Positions 45,805 through 55,591 of a stretch of DNA of 64,000 nt are shown piece by piece. This stretch comes from Modestobacter roseus (lineage in GTDB: Bacteria; Actinomycetota; Actinomycetes; Mycobacteriales; Geodermatophilaceae): positions 2,542,001 through 2,606,000 of the forward strand of contig NZ_VLKF01000001.1 in NCBI RefSeq assembly GCF_007994135.1. The letters run 5' to 3'. The notes below the pieces were generated by a model, which was not told the DNA's origin, ran no database searches, and saw only the letters and a list, made by a program, of their open reading frames with translations. A program made the position numbers and the translations under genes. The number at the start of each line of letters is the position of its first letter. The first letter of the stretch is position 1.

Positions 45805-46613
45805 CGGGCGCCACCGGCGGTGGAGGTCGGGTCGGCACCGGCCACGGAGCTGGTCAGCGTGCCCAGGCCCTCGATGGTGCACTCGACGCGCTGACCGGGG
45901 CGGATCGGCCCGACGCCGGCGGGGGTGCCGGTGAGCACGACGTCGCCGGGCAGCAGCGTCATCACCTGGGAGACGTGCGAGATCAGCCGCGGGACGTCGA
46001 ACAGCAGCTGGCTGGTGCGGCCGGACTGGCGGAGCTCGCCGTCCACGCTGCAGGTGATCTCCAGGTCCGCCGGGTCCTTGCCCAGACCGGCCAGGTCGGT
46101 CTCGATCCACGGGCCCAGCGGGCAGAACGAGTCGAAGCCCTTCGCCCGGGTCCACTGCCCGTCGCTGCGCTGCATGTCCCGCTCGGTGACGTCGTTGCCG
46201 ATCGTGTAGCCGAAGATGCTGGCCGGCGCCTGCTCCGGGGTGACCTGACGGGCCCCGCGGGCGCCGATGACGACGGCGAGCTCCACCTCGTGGTGCACGT
46301 TGGTGCTGCCCGGCGGGATGCGGATCGCGTCGCCGGGGCCGATCACGGTGGTGGAGGGCTTGAGGAAGAACAGCGGCTCCGCCGGCGCCTCACCGGTGTT
46401 CATCTCCTTGACGTGGTCGGCGTAGTTCTTGCCGATGCCGACCACCTTGCTCGGCAGGATCGGCGAGAGCAGCCGGACGTCGGCAGCGGCGAACCGCTGG
46501 CCGGTGAAGGAGATCTGACCGAACGGGTGGCCGTCGATCTGGGCGACCTGACCGTCCCCGTCGAGGACCCCGAAGGACATGCCGGCTGGGTGGGCGTAAC
46601 GGACGATGCGCAC
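45801..46613 (-). CDS. Fumarylacetoacetate hydrolase family protein
   Basis: The 270-aa protein has the FAH N-terminal domain and the catalytic core ([41 protein letters not shown] with metal ligands, [27 protein letters not shown]). The reaction may be acylpyruvate hydrolysis or oxaloacetate decarboxylation; the sequence cannot decide. GTG start. Order FAH-gltX is conserved in mycobacteria. Confidence 0.9.
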   Translation of the reverse strand: MRIVRYAHPAGMSFGVLDGDGQVAQIDGHPFGQISFTGQRFAAADVRLLSPILPSKVVGIGKNYADHVKEMNTGEAPAEPLFFLKPSTTVIGPGDAIRIPPGSTNVHHEVELAVVIGARGARQVTPEQAPASIFGYTIGNDVTERDMQRSDGQWTRAKGFDSFCPLGPWIETDLAGLGKDPADLEITCSVDGELRQSGRTSQLLFDVPRLISHVSQVMTLLPGDVVLTGTPAGVGPIRPGQRVECTIEGLGTLTSSVAGADPTSTAGGAR

Positions 46614-46643
46614 GCCGCCAGGCTAGTCGGGGTCGACCTGCGG

Positions 46644-48269
46644 TCAGCCCGCCCGGTGCCGGACCGCGTAGGTGAGCGCGTCGACCAGGGCGTGCCAGGA
46701 GGCCTCGACGATGTTGTCGTGCACGCCGACGGTGGTCCACTCCCCCGCGCCGTCGGTGCTGTCGATGAGCACCCGGGTGGTGGCGCTGGTGCCGCCGTTC
46801 CAGCCCAGGATGCGCACCTTGTAGTCGGCCAGCGACACCCCGGCGAGCGCCGGGAACCGGCCGACGAGGGCCTGGCGCAGCGCGTTGTCCAGGGCGTTGA
46901 CCGGCCCGTTGCCCTCCGCGGTGCTGATGACCCGCTCCCGTTCCCCGGTGGCGGTGTGCACGTGCACCTTCACGGTGGCCTCGCTGACCACCACGCCGTT
47001 GCCCCAGTGCTCGACCGAGGTGCGGTAGCTCTCCAGCTCGAACAGCGGCTCGGGGGCGCCGGGCAGCTGGGCGCGCAGCAGCAGCTCGAAGGAGGCGTCG
47101 GCGGCCTCGAACGACCAGCCGTCGGCCTCCAGCACCTTCACCTGGTCGACCACCCGGCCGATCGCGTCGCCCTGGCCGGTGAGGTCCACGCCCAGCTCGC
47201 GGCCCTTGAGCTCGACCGAGGCGCGGCCGGCCATCTCGGTGACCAGGATGCGCATGTCGTTGCCGACGACGGCCGGGTCGAGGTGGTTGTAGAGCTGCGG
47301 GTCGACCTTGATGGCGCTGGCGTGCAGGCCCGCCTTGTGGGCGAACGCGGAGGCGCCGACGAAGGGCTGGTGGTCGTCGGGGGCGATGTTGGCCAGCTCG
47401 GCGATGGCCGCGCTGACCCGGGTGAGCTCCGGCAGGCACTCGGCCGGCACCACGGGCAGGCCCATCTTGGTGACCAGGTTGCCGATCAGCGCGAACGTGT
47501 CGGCGTTGCCGGCGCGCTCGCCGTAGCCGTTGGCGGTGCCCTGCACGTGCGTCACCCCGGCCTCCACCGCGGCCAGGGAGTTGGCGACGGCGCAGCCGGT
47601 GTCGTCCTGGCAGTGGATGCCGAGCCGGCCGACGACCTGGCCCCGCACGTCGGCCACCACCCGGGCCACGCCCATGGGCAGCATGCCGCCGTTGGTGTCG
47701 CACATGACCCCGACCTCGGCGCCGGAGGCGAACGCGGTGGCCAGCACCCGCACCCCGTAGCCGGGGTCGACGGCGTACCCGTCGAAGAAGTGCTCGCAGT
47801 CGACGAACACCCGCCGTCCGGCGGCGACCAGGTGGCTCACGGTGTCGGCCACCATGGCCAGGTTCTCCTCCAGCGTCGTGCGCAGCGCCTCGCGCACGTG
47901 CCGGACGTCGGACTTGGCGACGATGCAGACCACCGGGGCCCCGGAGTCCAGCAGGGCCTGCACCTGCGGGTCGTCCTCGACGCGCACCCCGGCCTTGCGG
48001 GTCGCACCGAAGGCGACCAGCTGCGCGTGCCGCAGCTGCAGCTCGGTGCGCGCGCGGGCGAAGAACTCGGTGTCCTTGGGCAGCGCACCCGGCCAGCCGC
48101 CCTCGATGAAGCCGACACCGACCTCGTCCAGCAGCCGGGCCACGGCGAGCTTGTCGGCCACGGAGTAGCTGACGCCCTCCCGCTGGGCGCCGTCGCGCAG
48201 CGTGGTGTCGAAGACGTGGAAGTCCAGATCGGTCGGCACCGGGTCGGTCAGCACCGGGTCGGTCAGCAC
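46644..48269 (-). CDS. cimA: (R)-citramalate synthase
   Basis: Condenses pyruvate and acetyl-CoA in the threonine-independent route to isoleucine. The 541-aa protein has the HMGL-like barrel (FHVFDTTLRDGAQREGVSYS, GGWPGALPKDTEFF, GIHCQDDTGCAVANSL, VQGTANGYGERAGNAD, AFAHKAGLHASAI) and a C-terminal LeuA regulatory domain. GGAGG lies 5 nt before the GTG. The N-terminus has an odd VLTDPVLTDP repeat from a 15-bp tandem duplication. The upstream attenuator with Ile codons supports an isoleucine role over LeuA. Confidence 0.93.
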   Translation of the reverse strand: MLTDPVLTDPVPTDLDFHVFDTTLRDGAQREGVSYSVADKLAVARLLDEVGVGFIEGGWPGALPKDTEFFARARTELQLRHAQLVAFGATRKAGVRVEDDPQVQALLDSGAPVVCIVAKSDVRHVREALRTTLEENLAMVADTVSHLVAAGRRVFVDCEHFFDGYAVDPGYGVRVLATAFASGAEVGVMCDTNGGMLPMGVARVVADVRGQVVGRLGIHCQDDTGCAVANSLAAVEAGVTHVQGTANGYGERAGNADTFALIGNLVTKMGLPVVPAECLPELTRVSAAIAELANIAPDDHQPFVGASAFAHKAGLHASAIKVDPQLYNHLDPAVVGNDMRILVTEMAGRASVELKGRELGVDLTGQGDAIGRVVDQVKVLEADGWSFEAADASFELLLRAQLPGAPEPLFELESYRTSVEHWGNGVVVSEATVKVHVHTATGERERVISTAEGNGPVNALDNALRQALVGRFPALAGVSLADYKVRILGWNGGTSATTRVLIDSTDGAGEWTTVGVHDNIVEASWHALVDALTYAVRHRAG

Positions 48270-48306
48270 AAGGTCCTCCGGGTGAGGTGGGTCGTCCCCA
48301 GACACG

Positions 48307-48361
48307 AAAAAACCTCCCGGGGTACGGGAGGTTGCGCGCAGTCGGGGAGGAGACTGCGCGC
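48307..48361 (-). promoter_or_regulatory. Transcription attenuator of cimA
   Basis: On the minus strand the leader stop codon runs into hairpin 1 (GCGCGCAGTC / GACTGCGCGC, loop TCCTCCCC). A terminator follows (AACCTCCCG / CGGGAGGTT, loop TACCC) with six T. The loop CCTCCC of hairpin 1 can pair with GGGAGG of the terminator arm, giving a possible antiterminator. Confidence 0.88.
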
Positions 48362-48393
48362 TAGGCGATGATGATCGGGGCGGTGGCGTCCAT
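48361..48393 (-). CDS. cimA leader peptide MDATAPIIIA
   Basis: A 10-codon reading frame ending in ATC ATC ATC GCC TAG, directly before the attenuator hairpins. Ribosome stalling at the three Ile codons would sense charged tRNA-Ile. No Shine-Dalgarno is seen; TTCACT lies 7 nt before the ATG, so the RNA may be leaderless. Confidence 0.85.
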   Translation of the reverse strand: MDATAPIIIA

Positions 48394-48501
48394 CGGGTCG
48401 AGTGAAGCACGCCGGCCGCGGATGTGGAACGCCCCGTCCACTGCCTGGGACGCGAGGTCGCCGGCGCGCCGTGCGCCGCCGGGTCCGCATACGGTGCCGG
48501 C

Positions 48502-48864
48502 GTGATCGAGGTGGGCGCCCGGCGGCGCAACCAGCCGGCACCGCCGCACGTGCTCTACGCGGCCCTGACCACGCCGGATCGCGACCCCGCCCGGAATTGG
48601 CTGCTGCTGCTGGCCGACGAGCGGCGTCCGGCGGTCGTCGAGGCCGAGGAGCCCGGGCTGGTGGTGTGGTCGTCGCTGTGGCCTCGCCGGCCCGACGCCC
48701 GCATCCGGTTCGAGCTGCCGGCCGACGCCTCCGGCCAGGGCACGGACCTGCGCTGGGTGCTGCTGGTGGACGAGCCGCCGCCGGACGCCTCGTTGCTCGG
48801 CCACCTGCGCCGCCGGGTCAACGAACTGGTCAACGCGAACCTGAGGTACACGCTCGGCCAGTAG
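48502..48864 (+). CDS. SRPBCC-like hypothetical protein
   Basis: The 120-aa protein (VIEVGARRRNQPAPPHVLYAAL) has alternating strand patterns and a long final helix (SLLGHLRRRVNELVNANLRYTLG), which resembles the SRPBCC/polyketide-cyclase fold. It is not certain. The GTG lies 6 nt after TACGGT, a -10-like box, with no ribosome-binding site, as in leaderless actinobacterial messages. It is convergent with leuB (6 bp apart). Confidence 0.65.
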   Translation: MIEVGARRRNQPAPPHVLYAALTTPDRDPARNWLLLLADERRPAVVEAEEPGLVVWSSLWPRRPDARIRFELPADASGQGTDLRWVLLVDEPPPDASLLGHLRRRVNELVNANLRYTLGQ

Positions 48865-48870
48865 CGCCGG

Positions 48871-49893
48871 TCAGCCGCCGGCGAGCGCGGCGAGCCGGTC
48901 GCCGACCTCCGCGGTGCGGATCTGCGCCTTCGGGTCACGGGTGGACAGGTCGAAGGCGACCGCCGCGTTGACCTTCTTCGCCAGCTCCGGGCGGCCCAGG
49001 TGCTCCAGCATCAGGGCCACCGACAGCACGGTCGCGGTGGGGTCGGCGATGCCCTGCCCGGCGATGTCGGGGGCGGAGCCGTGCACCGGCTCGAACATGC
49101 TCGGGTTGGTGCCGGAGACGTCGAGGTTGCCGCTGGCGGCCAGCCCGATGCCGCCGGTGACCGCGGCCGCGACGTCGGTGACGATGTCGCCGAAGAGGTT
49201 GTCGGTGACGATCACGTCGTACCGGGCCGGGTCGGTGATGAAGAACATCGCCGCGGCGTCGACGTGCTGGTAGGCGACGGAGACCTCCGGGAACTCCGCG
49301 GCCACCTCCTCCACCGTGCGCGACCACAGCGACCCGGCGTGGGTGAGCACGTTGGTCTTGTGGATCAGCGTCAGGTGCTTGCGCGGGCGGGCGGTGGCCC
49401 GCTCGAAGGCGTACCGGACCACCCGCTCGACGCCGAAGGCGGTGTTCAGGCTGACCTCGGTGGCCACCTCGTGCGGGGTGTCCCGGCGCAGCACGCCGCC
49501 GTTGCCGACGTAGGGGCCCTCGGTGCCCTCGCGGACGCAGAGCATGTCGATCTCGCCCGGGTCGGCCAGCGGGCTGCTCACGCCGTCGAAGAGCCGGGCC
49601 GGGCGCAGGTTGACGTGGTGGTCGAGCTCGAAGCGGAGCTTCAGCAGCAGGCCGCGCTCGAGGATGCCGGCCGGCACGCTGGGGTCGCCGACGGCGCCGA
49701 GCAGGATCGCGTCGTGCTGGCGCAGCTCGTCGAGCACCGCGTCCGGCAGCAGCTCGCCGGTGCGCTGCCAGCGGGCCGCGCCCAGGTCGTACCGGGTCGT
49801 CTCGACGTCCGGCGCCACCGCGCCCAGGACCTTGAGGCCCTCCGCCACCACCTCGGTACCGATGCCGTCTCCAGGGACCACTGCCAGCCGCAT
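48871..49893 (-). CDS. leuB: 3-isopropylmalate dehydrogenase
   Basis: Oxidative decarboxylation step of leucine synthesis. The 340-aa protein has [51 protein letters not shown], and the signature [15 protein letters not shown] followed by [19 protein letters not shown]. Length is normal for the short actinobacterial type. ATG start. leuB lies apart from leuCD, as in mycobacteria. Confidence 0.96.
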   Translation of the reverse strand: MRLAVVPGDGIGTEVVAEGLKVLGAVAPDVETTRYDLGAARWQRTGELLPDAVLDELRQHDAILLGAVGDPSVPAGILERGLLLKLRFELDHHVNLRPARLFDGVSSPLADPGEIDMLCVREGTEGPYVGNGGVLRRDTPHEVATEVSLNTAFGVERVVRYAFERATARPRKHLTLIHKTNVLTHAGSLWSRTVEEVAAEFPEVSVAYQHVDAAAMFFITDPARYDVIVTDNLFGDIVTDVAAAVTGGIGLAASGNLDVSGTNPSMFEPVHGSAPDIAGQGIADPTATVLSVALMLEHLGRPELAKKVNAAVAFDLSTRDPKAQIRTAEVGDRLAALAGG

Positions 49894-50016
49894 GAGGCCA
49901 GAGGTTAGTGGTCGCCGTCTCCCGCACCACTACCCGCACACGCCGGACGCCCCCGGCGAGGGAGGTCCTCACCGGGGGCGCCGGGGTGCTGCGGGGTCGG
50001 TGGTACGGGGGTCAGG

Positions 50017-50051
50017 GCCGGCCGGCCCGGCGTGGTGCCGGGCCGGCCGGC
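50017..50051. terminator. Terminator of the subtilase gene
   Basis: Perfect 15-bp stem GCCGGCCGGCCCGGC / GCCGGGCCGGCCGGC with a 5-nt loop, right after the subtilase stop. A second hairpin (CGCCCCCGG / CCGGGGGCG, 49949-49981) lies further on. Confidence 0.8.
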
Positions 50052-50055
50052 ACCG

Positions 50056-53000
50056 TCACGGGGCGGCCGGTCGCTCCCCCACCGGGACGAACTGGGTGCG
50101 CCCCGGGCCGGTGCTGCCGTTGTGCTGCAGCACCACCATCGCGCCCTTGGGCCCGCCGACGGCGGTGTCCTGGGCGTAGGCCGCCGGGTCCTGCGTCACC
50201 GAGATGGTGCTCCCGCCGGTGACCGGGACCAGCACCGCCGGGCCACCCGCGGCGGTGAACGACAGCCCCGGGTGCAGCGGGTCGAAGCTCATCCGCTCCC
50301 CCGCCAGCTCCGCGCCGCCGTCCGGCCCGGTGACCGTGCCCAGGTCGTCGACCGTGCCGTAGGCGCTGGTCGACTGGACCCCGAGGGAGACCCGGCCGGT
50401 GACCAGCGGCATCACCGACAGCGGCGCGGACAGCAGCTGGACGTCGGAGTCGAAGGCGTTGGTGTCGATCGTGCCGTCGGCGACGTTCAGGTAGCCGATC
50501 CACGGGTTCCCCCGGGGCAGCAGGTTGTACGCCCGGTCGGTGACCACGACCAGCGGCGCGTCGTAGTCGGCGATCCGGTAGGTGGTCACCTGGTAGTCCC
50601 AGGCGCCGTCACCGGTCGCGTCGAGGTAGACGCCGTAGTTCACCGCGGTCTCCGGGGAGGTGTACTTCCCGTGCGCCGAGACCCCGACGTAGAGCCACGG
50701 GTCCTGCGGGCTGACCGCGACGTCGGAGGCGACGCCCACCTGGGCCAGGTCCACCGACCGCTCCAGCTCGGACTTGTAGCAGTCCGCGCGGGCCTCGGTC
50801 GTGCACCTGGGCAGCTGCGGGCTTGCGCCCAGCCGCTCGAAGGCGCTGCCGAGGGAGGTGTAGGCCGTAGGGTCACCGAGGGTGCCGTTGGCCACGCCGC
50901 GGCCGACCAGCGCGATCGTCTTCCCCGGCTGCCGGTCCTGGGCGACCAGGTTCGACGCCGGCTTGGCGTTGGCGTGCACCGGCACCCGCAAGGTCGGCGC
51001 ACCGCCGGTGCCCGGGGTGAGCACCACCCGGCCGCTGGCCTCGCCGAGGAACTGCCGCCCGTCGTCGGTGACCACGGTGGGGTCGGCCACCTTGCGCAGC
51101 TGGTCCCGGGTGACCGTCATGACCACGTTGACCACGGTCTTGGTGTTCGGGGCGACGGCGACCACCGACGGCTCGACCCGGTAGCTGACCCCGGGCTGCT
51201 GGGCCAGCGCCTCGTAGGCGAGGCGGTAGCGGACGGTCCGGTCGCTCTTGTTCGACACCGTGACCTGCCGGTTCTGCACCACCTTCGGGTCGACGGCCTC
51301 GACGACCCCGAAGGACGCCGACACGACGCCACTGCCGGCGTTCGCGTAGGCCAGCACCTGGTTGTCCAGCGCAGCCTTGGCGTCGATCCGGCCGGCGCCC
51401 TGACGGTTCGGTCCGTACACGGTGCCGTCGGCGGTGTGCACGTCGTGGACGGCGGTGTTCATGAGGTCGGCCTTGACCTCCTCCGTCGTCCAGTCCGGGT
51501 GGGCGGCGCGGACGAGCGCGGTGACCCCGGAGGTGGTCGGCGCGGCCATCGAGGTGCCGGACTCGCTGACGCCCTGGGTGCCGGTGCCGACCGCGGCGGA
51601 GTACAGCGTCACGCCGGGCGCGGAGACGTCCGGCTTGAGGCCGTTGGCCTGCCGGCTGCTGCGCGAGGAGAACGACGCGAGCAGGTCCACCTGCGCCGGG
51701 TCGTCGACCGTGGCCGCGTCCTTCAGGCTCGGCCCGAAGGTGACGGTGACCGGGCCGGCCACGACCGCGTCGGCCAGCGCCGCGCCGTCGGTGGCCGTGG
51801 TGAGGATGCCCGGGATCTGCGGGACGCCGGTGATGCCGGTCTCCAGCAGGTCGTCGTCACCGATGATCATGAAGCCGATCGCGCCGTGGTCGCGGGCGTT
51901 GCCACCCTTGGCCACCGAACCGCAGGCGAAGCCGGCGGCCTCGATGAGCACGATCTCGCCGCTGTAGTCCCCGCTCCAGGACGCACAGCCGGTCGGGTCG
52001 TCGCCGGCCTCGGGCAGCACCACCGGACCGGTGACGTCGGGCTTCACGGCCCCGGACTCGTCCAGGTCGCTGTAGGAGACCGACCGCAGCCCGGGCCGGA
52101 CGCCCTCGGGTCCGCCGCCGGAGACGACCTGCCAGCCGTCGAAGACCCCGTAGCCGTCGTTGGAGGCGGCGACGCCGATGCCCCGCGGGGCGTTGCCGGG
52201 CGAGCCGCCGATGTCGTAGCTGTCGCCGGCGTTGCCGGCCGACATCACCACGAGCATGCCGCGGGCCATCGCCTCGTTGGCGACCATCGCGTCGGCGTCG
52301 TCGGCCAGGCCGTAGTCCGATCCGAGGGAGAGGTTGACCACGTCGAGGTGGTCGTCGATGGAGCCGTCACCGTTGGGGTCCATCGCCCACTCGATGGCCT
52401 GGACGGTGACGTCGGTGGACCCCTCACAGCCGAAGACCTTCAGCGCGTACAGCTCGGCGTCCGGCGCCATGCCGGGGCCGATGCGCAGGCTGCCGGCGTC
52501 GAAGCCGTCGCCGTAGCCACCGCGGTAGGTGGCGCCGTCGGCGGTGACCCCGTACCCGGCGGCCGTGCCGGCGACGTGGGTGCCGTGGCCGTTGCAGTCC
52601 AGCGGGTTGTCGTCGGGGCGGGCGACCGGCTGGTAGTCGGGGCTGGACGGGTCGGCGTTGTAGTCGTCACCGACGAAGTCGTGCCCACCGACCACCTTCG
52701 CGTTGGGGTACACCCCGGCCGGCGCGGGTGCCGCCTCGGCGGCCTGGAGGGCGGCGAACTGGGCGACGTCGCCGCTTCCGCCGAAGTCGGCGTGGGTGTA
52801 GTCGATGCCGGTGTCGATGATCCCGACCGAGACGCCCGCGCCGGTGTTGCCCAGGTCCTGCCAGGCGGCGACGGCGTCGACGACCCGGGCGGCACCGGTG
52901 TTGCTGATCGTCTTCGGGGTGATCGGGAGGACCGCGGTCACCCCGGGCAGCGTCCCCAGCGCGGCCTGGTCGGCCGCGTCGGCGGCCACCGCGACGCCGG

Positions 53001-53481
53001 TGACGACGGTCGAGGCGGTGTAGAGCACCTCGGCCTCCGGCACGGTCGCCGGCAACTCGCCGACGACGTCGGCCGCGGCGGCCTCCACCTCCGGCTTCGC
53101 CGCGCGGGCGGCATCGGCCGCCTGGGCCGCGCTCCCGGAGGCCAGGGCGTCGGCGTAGACCTGCGACGTCGCCGGCGTGTCCAACTGGAGGAAGAACGAG
53201 GCCGGCCCGCTCGCGGGGAGTCCGGCCGAGCCCTGGGCCGCCACGGCCGCCTGCACCTGTGCCAGCTGGTCCGCGCTCAGCTCCGCCTGCGCCCGGTCGC
53301 CGATCGGGGTGGCCGGCGCGGCCAGCGCCGCGGTCGTCCCCCCGGTGGTCACCAGGGCCGCCGCGACGGCGACGACCCCGGTCCGGACGGCGACGCGTCG
53401 GCGCCCCGCCCGGTTCGTGTGTGTGCTGTTCGAACCCACGTGCACCCCTGTCCGATGTTCCTGCGCGAGGTCCGCCTGCAC
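50056..53481 (-). CDS. Secreted S8 subtilisin-like serine peptidase
   Basis: A 1141-aa exported protease. Signal peptide about residues 30-55 (VAVRTGVVAVAAALVTTGGTTAALA). Inhibitor I9-like propeptide (about 90-190). Peptidase S8 with D223 (GIIDTGID), H299 (NGHGTHVAG) and S644 (GTSMAAP). A PA domain is inserted between H and S (CASWSGDYSGEIVLIEAAGFACG). Fibronectin-III-like and C-terminal beta domains (from about 730) follow. There is no LPxTG anchor. The GTG at 53445 (VHVGSNST) could be the true start. It ends at a strong terminator. Confidence 0.92.
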   Translation of the reverse strand: MQADLAQEHRTGVHVGSNSTHTNRAGRRRVAVRTGVVAVAAALVTTGGTTAALAAPATPIGDRAQAELSADQLAQVQAAVAAQGSAGLPASGPASFFLQLDTPATSQVYADALASGSAAQAADAARAAKPEVEAAAADVVGELPATVPEAEVLYTASTVVTGVAVAADAADQAALGTLPGVTAVLPITPKTISNTGAARVVDAVAAWQDLGNTGAGVSVGIIDTGIDYTHADFGGSGDVAQFAALQAAEAAPAPAGVYPNAKVVGGHDFVGDDYNADPSSPDYQPVARPDDNPLDCNGHGTHVAGTAAGYGVTADGATYRGGYGDGFDAGSLRIGPGMAPDAELYALKVFGCEGSTDVTVQAIEWAMDPNGDGSIDDHLDVVNLSLGSDYGLADDADAMVANEAMARGMLVVMSAGNAGDSYDIGGSPGNAPRGIGVAASNDGYGVFDGWQVVSGGGPEGVRPGLRSVSYSDLDESGAVKPDVTGPVVLPEAGDDPTGCASWSGDYSGEIVLIEAAGFACGSVAKGGNARDHGAIGFMIIGDDDLLETGITGVPQIPGILTTATDGAALADAVVAGPVTVTFGPSLKDAATVDDPAQVDLLASFSSRSSRQANGLKPDVSAPGVTLYSAAVGTGTQGVSESGTSMAAPTTSGVTALVRAAHPDWTTEEVKADLMNTAVHDVHTADGTVYGPNRQGAGRIDAKAALDNQVLAYANAGSGVVSASFGVVEAVDPKVVQNRQVTVSNKSDRTVRYRLAYEALAQQPGVSYRVEPSVVAVAPNTKTVVNVVMTVTRDQLRKVADPTVVTDDGRQFLGEASGRVVLTPGTGGAPTLRVPVHANAKPASNLVAQDRQPGKTIALVGRGVANGTLGDPTAYTSLGSAFERLGASPQLPRCTTEARADCYKSELERSVDLAQVGVASDVAVSPQDPWLYVGVSAHGKYTSPETAVNYGVYLDATGDGAWDYQVTTYRIADYDAPLVVVTDRAYNLLPRGNPWIGYLNVADGTIDTNAFDSDVQLLSAPLSVMPLVTGRVSLGVQSTSAYGTVDDLGTVTGPDGGAELAGERMSFDPLHPGLSFTAAGGPAVLVPVTGGSTISVTQDPAAYAQDTAVGGPKGAMVVLQHNGSTGPGRTQFVPVGERPAAP

Positions 53482-53754
53482 GCACCGTCAGACGGACCAG
53501 ACAGAGAGTGGTCATTGCCGTCGCTAACGGCCAATAGACCGTTCGGAGCAGTCATGGCGTCCAGGTGGCGCATCTGCCACACCTGGTCGGGCGCTGTGTT
53601 CGTCTTCTGTTCCGAGGATGTTCCACTGCTCGTGGCGTGGGCCGTTCGGCCCAGTGCCGGTGGCGCATACGACACGATCGATCCGCTCTCAACGACCCGA
53701 CCCGTTCCGTCGGGCAACGACCTCGAACCAGGACGCAACGGGCCCGGAAGCGAC
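53482..53754. other. Gene-free promoter region of the subtilase
   Basis: No credible gene. It holds the inverted pair AACGG / CCGTT at 53528-53545 and a small hairpin (CCCGAC / GTCGGG, 53697-53713). Composition is lower in GC than its neighbours, as expected for a promoter region. Confidence 0.5.
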
Positions 53755-53788
53755 GAGGCCGCGCCGTCCGGGTGGACGACGCGGCCTC
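53755..53788 (-). terminator. Terminator of serA
   Basis: Stem GAGGCCGCG / CGCGGCCTC extended by CGTCC / GGACG after one mismatch, 15 nt beyond the serA stop codon. Confidence 0.75.
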
Positions 53789-53802
53789 GGGGCGCGGTGG
53801 GC

Positions 53803-55416
53803 TCAGGCGGGGTTGAGGTCCGCCGCCCGCACCTGGCGGGCACCGATGCGCCCGGCGATGTCGGCGAGCAGCTCGCCGCTGACCGGGCTGTCGACGGTGA
53901 CCGCCATGAGCGCGTCACCGCCCTGCGTGGTCCGGCTGACCTGGGCGCCGGCGATGTTGATGCCCGCCTCCCCCAGCGCGGCACCCACGGCGCCGACCAC
54001 CCCGGGCCGGTCCGCGTAGACGAAGAACAGCAGGTACCCGTCGGCGGTGAGGTCGAGGTCGAACCCGCTGACCTCGGTCAGCTTCGGCACCTGGTTCTTG
54101 CCGTAGAGGGTGCCGGAGACGGCTACCTCGGTGCCGTCGGCCATCGCCCCGCGGATGCTGATCAGGTTGCGGTAGTCGGGGCTCTCCGTGCTGCTGGACA
54201 GCCCCACCTCCAGGCCTCGCTGGTCGGCCAGCAGCGGGGCGTTGACGTAGGTGACCGGCTCCTCGACGACGTCGGAGAAGACCCCGCGCAGCACCGCGAG
54301 CTGGATGACGGAGACGTCGAACTCGGCGATCTTGCCCTGCACCTCGACGTGCACCGACTGGGCCAGCCCACCGGCCACCGCGGTGAACACCCGGCCCAGC
54401 TTCTCCGCCAGCGGCAGCCCGGGCCGGACGTCCTCGGCCACCACGCCGCCGGCCTGCACGTTGACCGCATCCGGCACGAAGTCGCCCTGCAGCGCCAGGC
54501 GCACGCTGCGCGCCACCGCGGTACCGGCCTTGTCCTGGGCCTCGGTGGTGGAGGCGCCCAGGTGCGGGGTGACGACGACGTTGGGCAGCCCGAACAGCGG
54601 GCTGTCGGTGCACGGCTCCTTGGCGTAGACGTCGATGCCCGCCGCGCCGACCTGGCCGGACTGCAGCGCCTCGGCCAGCGCCGCCTCGTCGACCAGCCCA
54701 CCGCGGGCGGCGTTGACGATGATCACGCCGCGCTTGGTCGCGGCGAGCTGGTCGCGGCCGATCAGGCCGAGGGTCTCCGGCGTCTTCGGCAGGTGGACGG
54801 TGATGAAGTCCGCCTCGCGGAGCAGCTCGTCGAGGCTGACCAGCCGGACGCCGAGCTGGGCGGCCCGGCCGGGCTGGATGTACGGGTCGTAGGCGATCAG
54901 GGTGACGCCGAAGGCGGCCAGCCGCTGGGCCACCAGCACGCCGATGCGGCCGAGCCCGACCACGCCGACGGTCTTGTCGGTGACCTCGACGCCGGTGAAC
55001 TTCGAGCGGGCCCACTTCCCGTCGCGCAGCGAGGCGTCCGCGGCCGGGATGTGCCGGGCGGCGGCCAGCAGCAGCGCGACGGCGTGCTCCGCGGCGCTGA
55101 CGATGTTCGACGTCGGCGCGTTGACCACCAGCACACCGCGCTCGGTGGCGGCGGGGACGTCGACGTTGTCCAGCCCGATGCCCGCCCGCGCGACGACCTT
55201 CAGCCGGGGGGCCGCGGCGAGCGCCTCGGCGTCGATCTGGGTGGCGGAGCGGATGAGGACGGCGGAGGCCTCGGCCAGCGCCGGCAGCAGCGCGGCGCGG
55301 TCGGCGCCGTCGACGTGGCGGATCTCCACGTCGTCGCCCAGCACCTGCAGGACGCTGGGTGCGAGCTCTTCGGCGATGAGGACGACGGGCGCGGTCCCGG
55401 GCGTGGTGGCGGTCAC
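53803..55416 (-). CDS. serA: D-3-phosphoglycerate dehydrogenase
   Basis: First step of serine synthesis. The 537-aa long form has the D-2-hydroxyacid dehydrogenase core (VVARAGIGLDNVDVPAATERG, GVVGLGRIGVLVAQRL, NAARGGLVDEAAL, VVVTPHLGASTTEAQ with catalytic His). It also has the allosteric substrate-binding domain and a C-terminal ACT domain (FVYADRPGVVGAVGAALGEAGINIAGAQVSR). This is the mycobacterial type I layout. GTG start. Confidence 0.96.
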   Translation of the reverse strand: MTATTPGTAPVVLIAEELAPSVLQVLGDDVEIRHVDGADRAALLPALAEASAVLIRSATQIDAEALAAAPRLKVVARAGIGLDNVDVPAATERGVLVVNAPTSNIVSAAEHAVALLLAAARHIPAADASLRDGKWARSKFTGVEVTDKTVGVVGLGRIGVLVAQRLAAFGVTLIAYDPYIQPGRAAQLGVRLVSLDELLREADFITVHLPKTPETLGLIGRDQLAATKRGVIIVNAARGGLVDEAALAEALQSGQVGAAGIDVYAKEPCTDSPLFGLPNVVVTPHLGASTTEAQDKAGTAVARSVRLALQGDFVPDAVNVQAGGVVAEDVRPGLPLAEKLGRVFTAVAGGLAQSVHVEVQGKIAEFDVSVIQLAVLRGVFSDVVEEPVTYVNAPLLADQRGLEVGLSSSTESPDYRNLISIRGAMADGTEVAVSGTLYGKNQVPKLTEVSGFDLDLTADGYLLFFVYADRPGVVGAVGAALGEAGINIAGAQVSRTTQGGDALMAVTVDSPVSGELLADIAGRIGARQVRAADLNPA

Positions 55417-55591
55417 GGGGCAACAGCCTAGGAGCGCGGCCGCCCCGCCGGTCGGGCCGGTGTCGCCGGTCCCACTGGGTGGACGCCGGGCGGACACCCC
55501 GACCGCCCGGGTGAGGCGTGCTTGCCCCCCGCCGCCCGGCGCCCGCATCCTGACCGCAGCGCCGGTGCCGCCGGCCCGTGCGGAGGAGACC

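Noticed and set aside
48301-48400. T-box riboswitch before cimA
   Set aside because: No T-box sequence or specifier stem; the short Ile-rich peptide and two hairpins fit peptide attenuation better.
50032-55431. Very long plus-strand open frame across the subtilase and serA
   Set aside because: It is antisense to two clear genes, rich in Gly/Val/Arg/His with no domain. Such frames arise from high GC.
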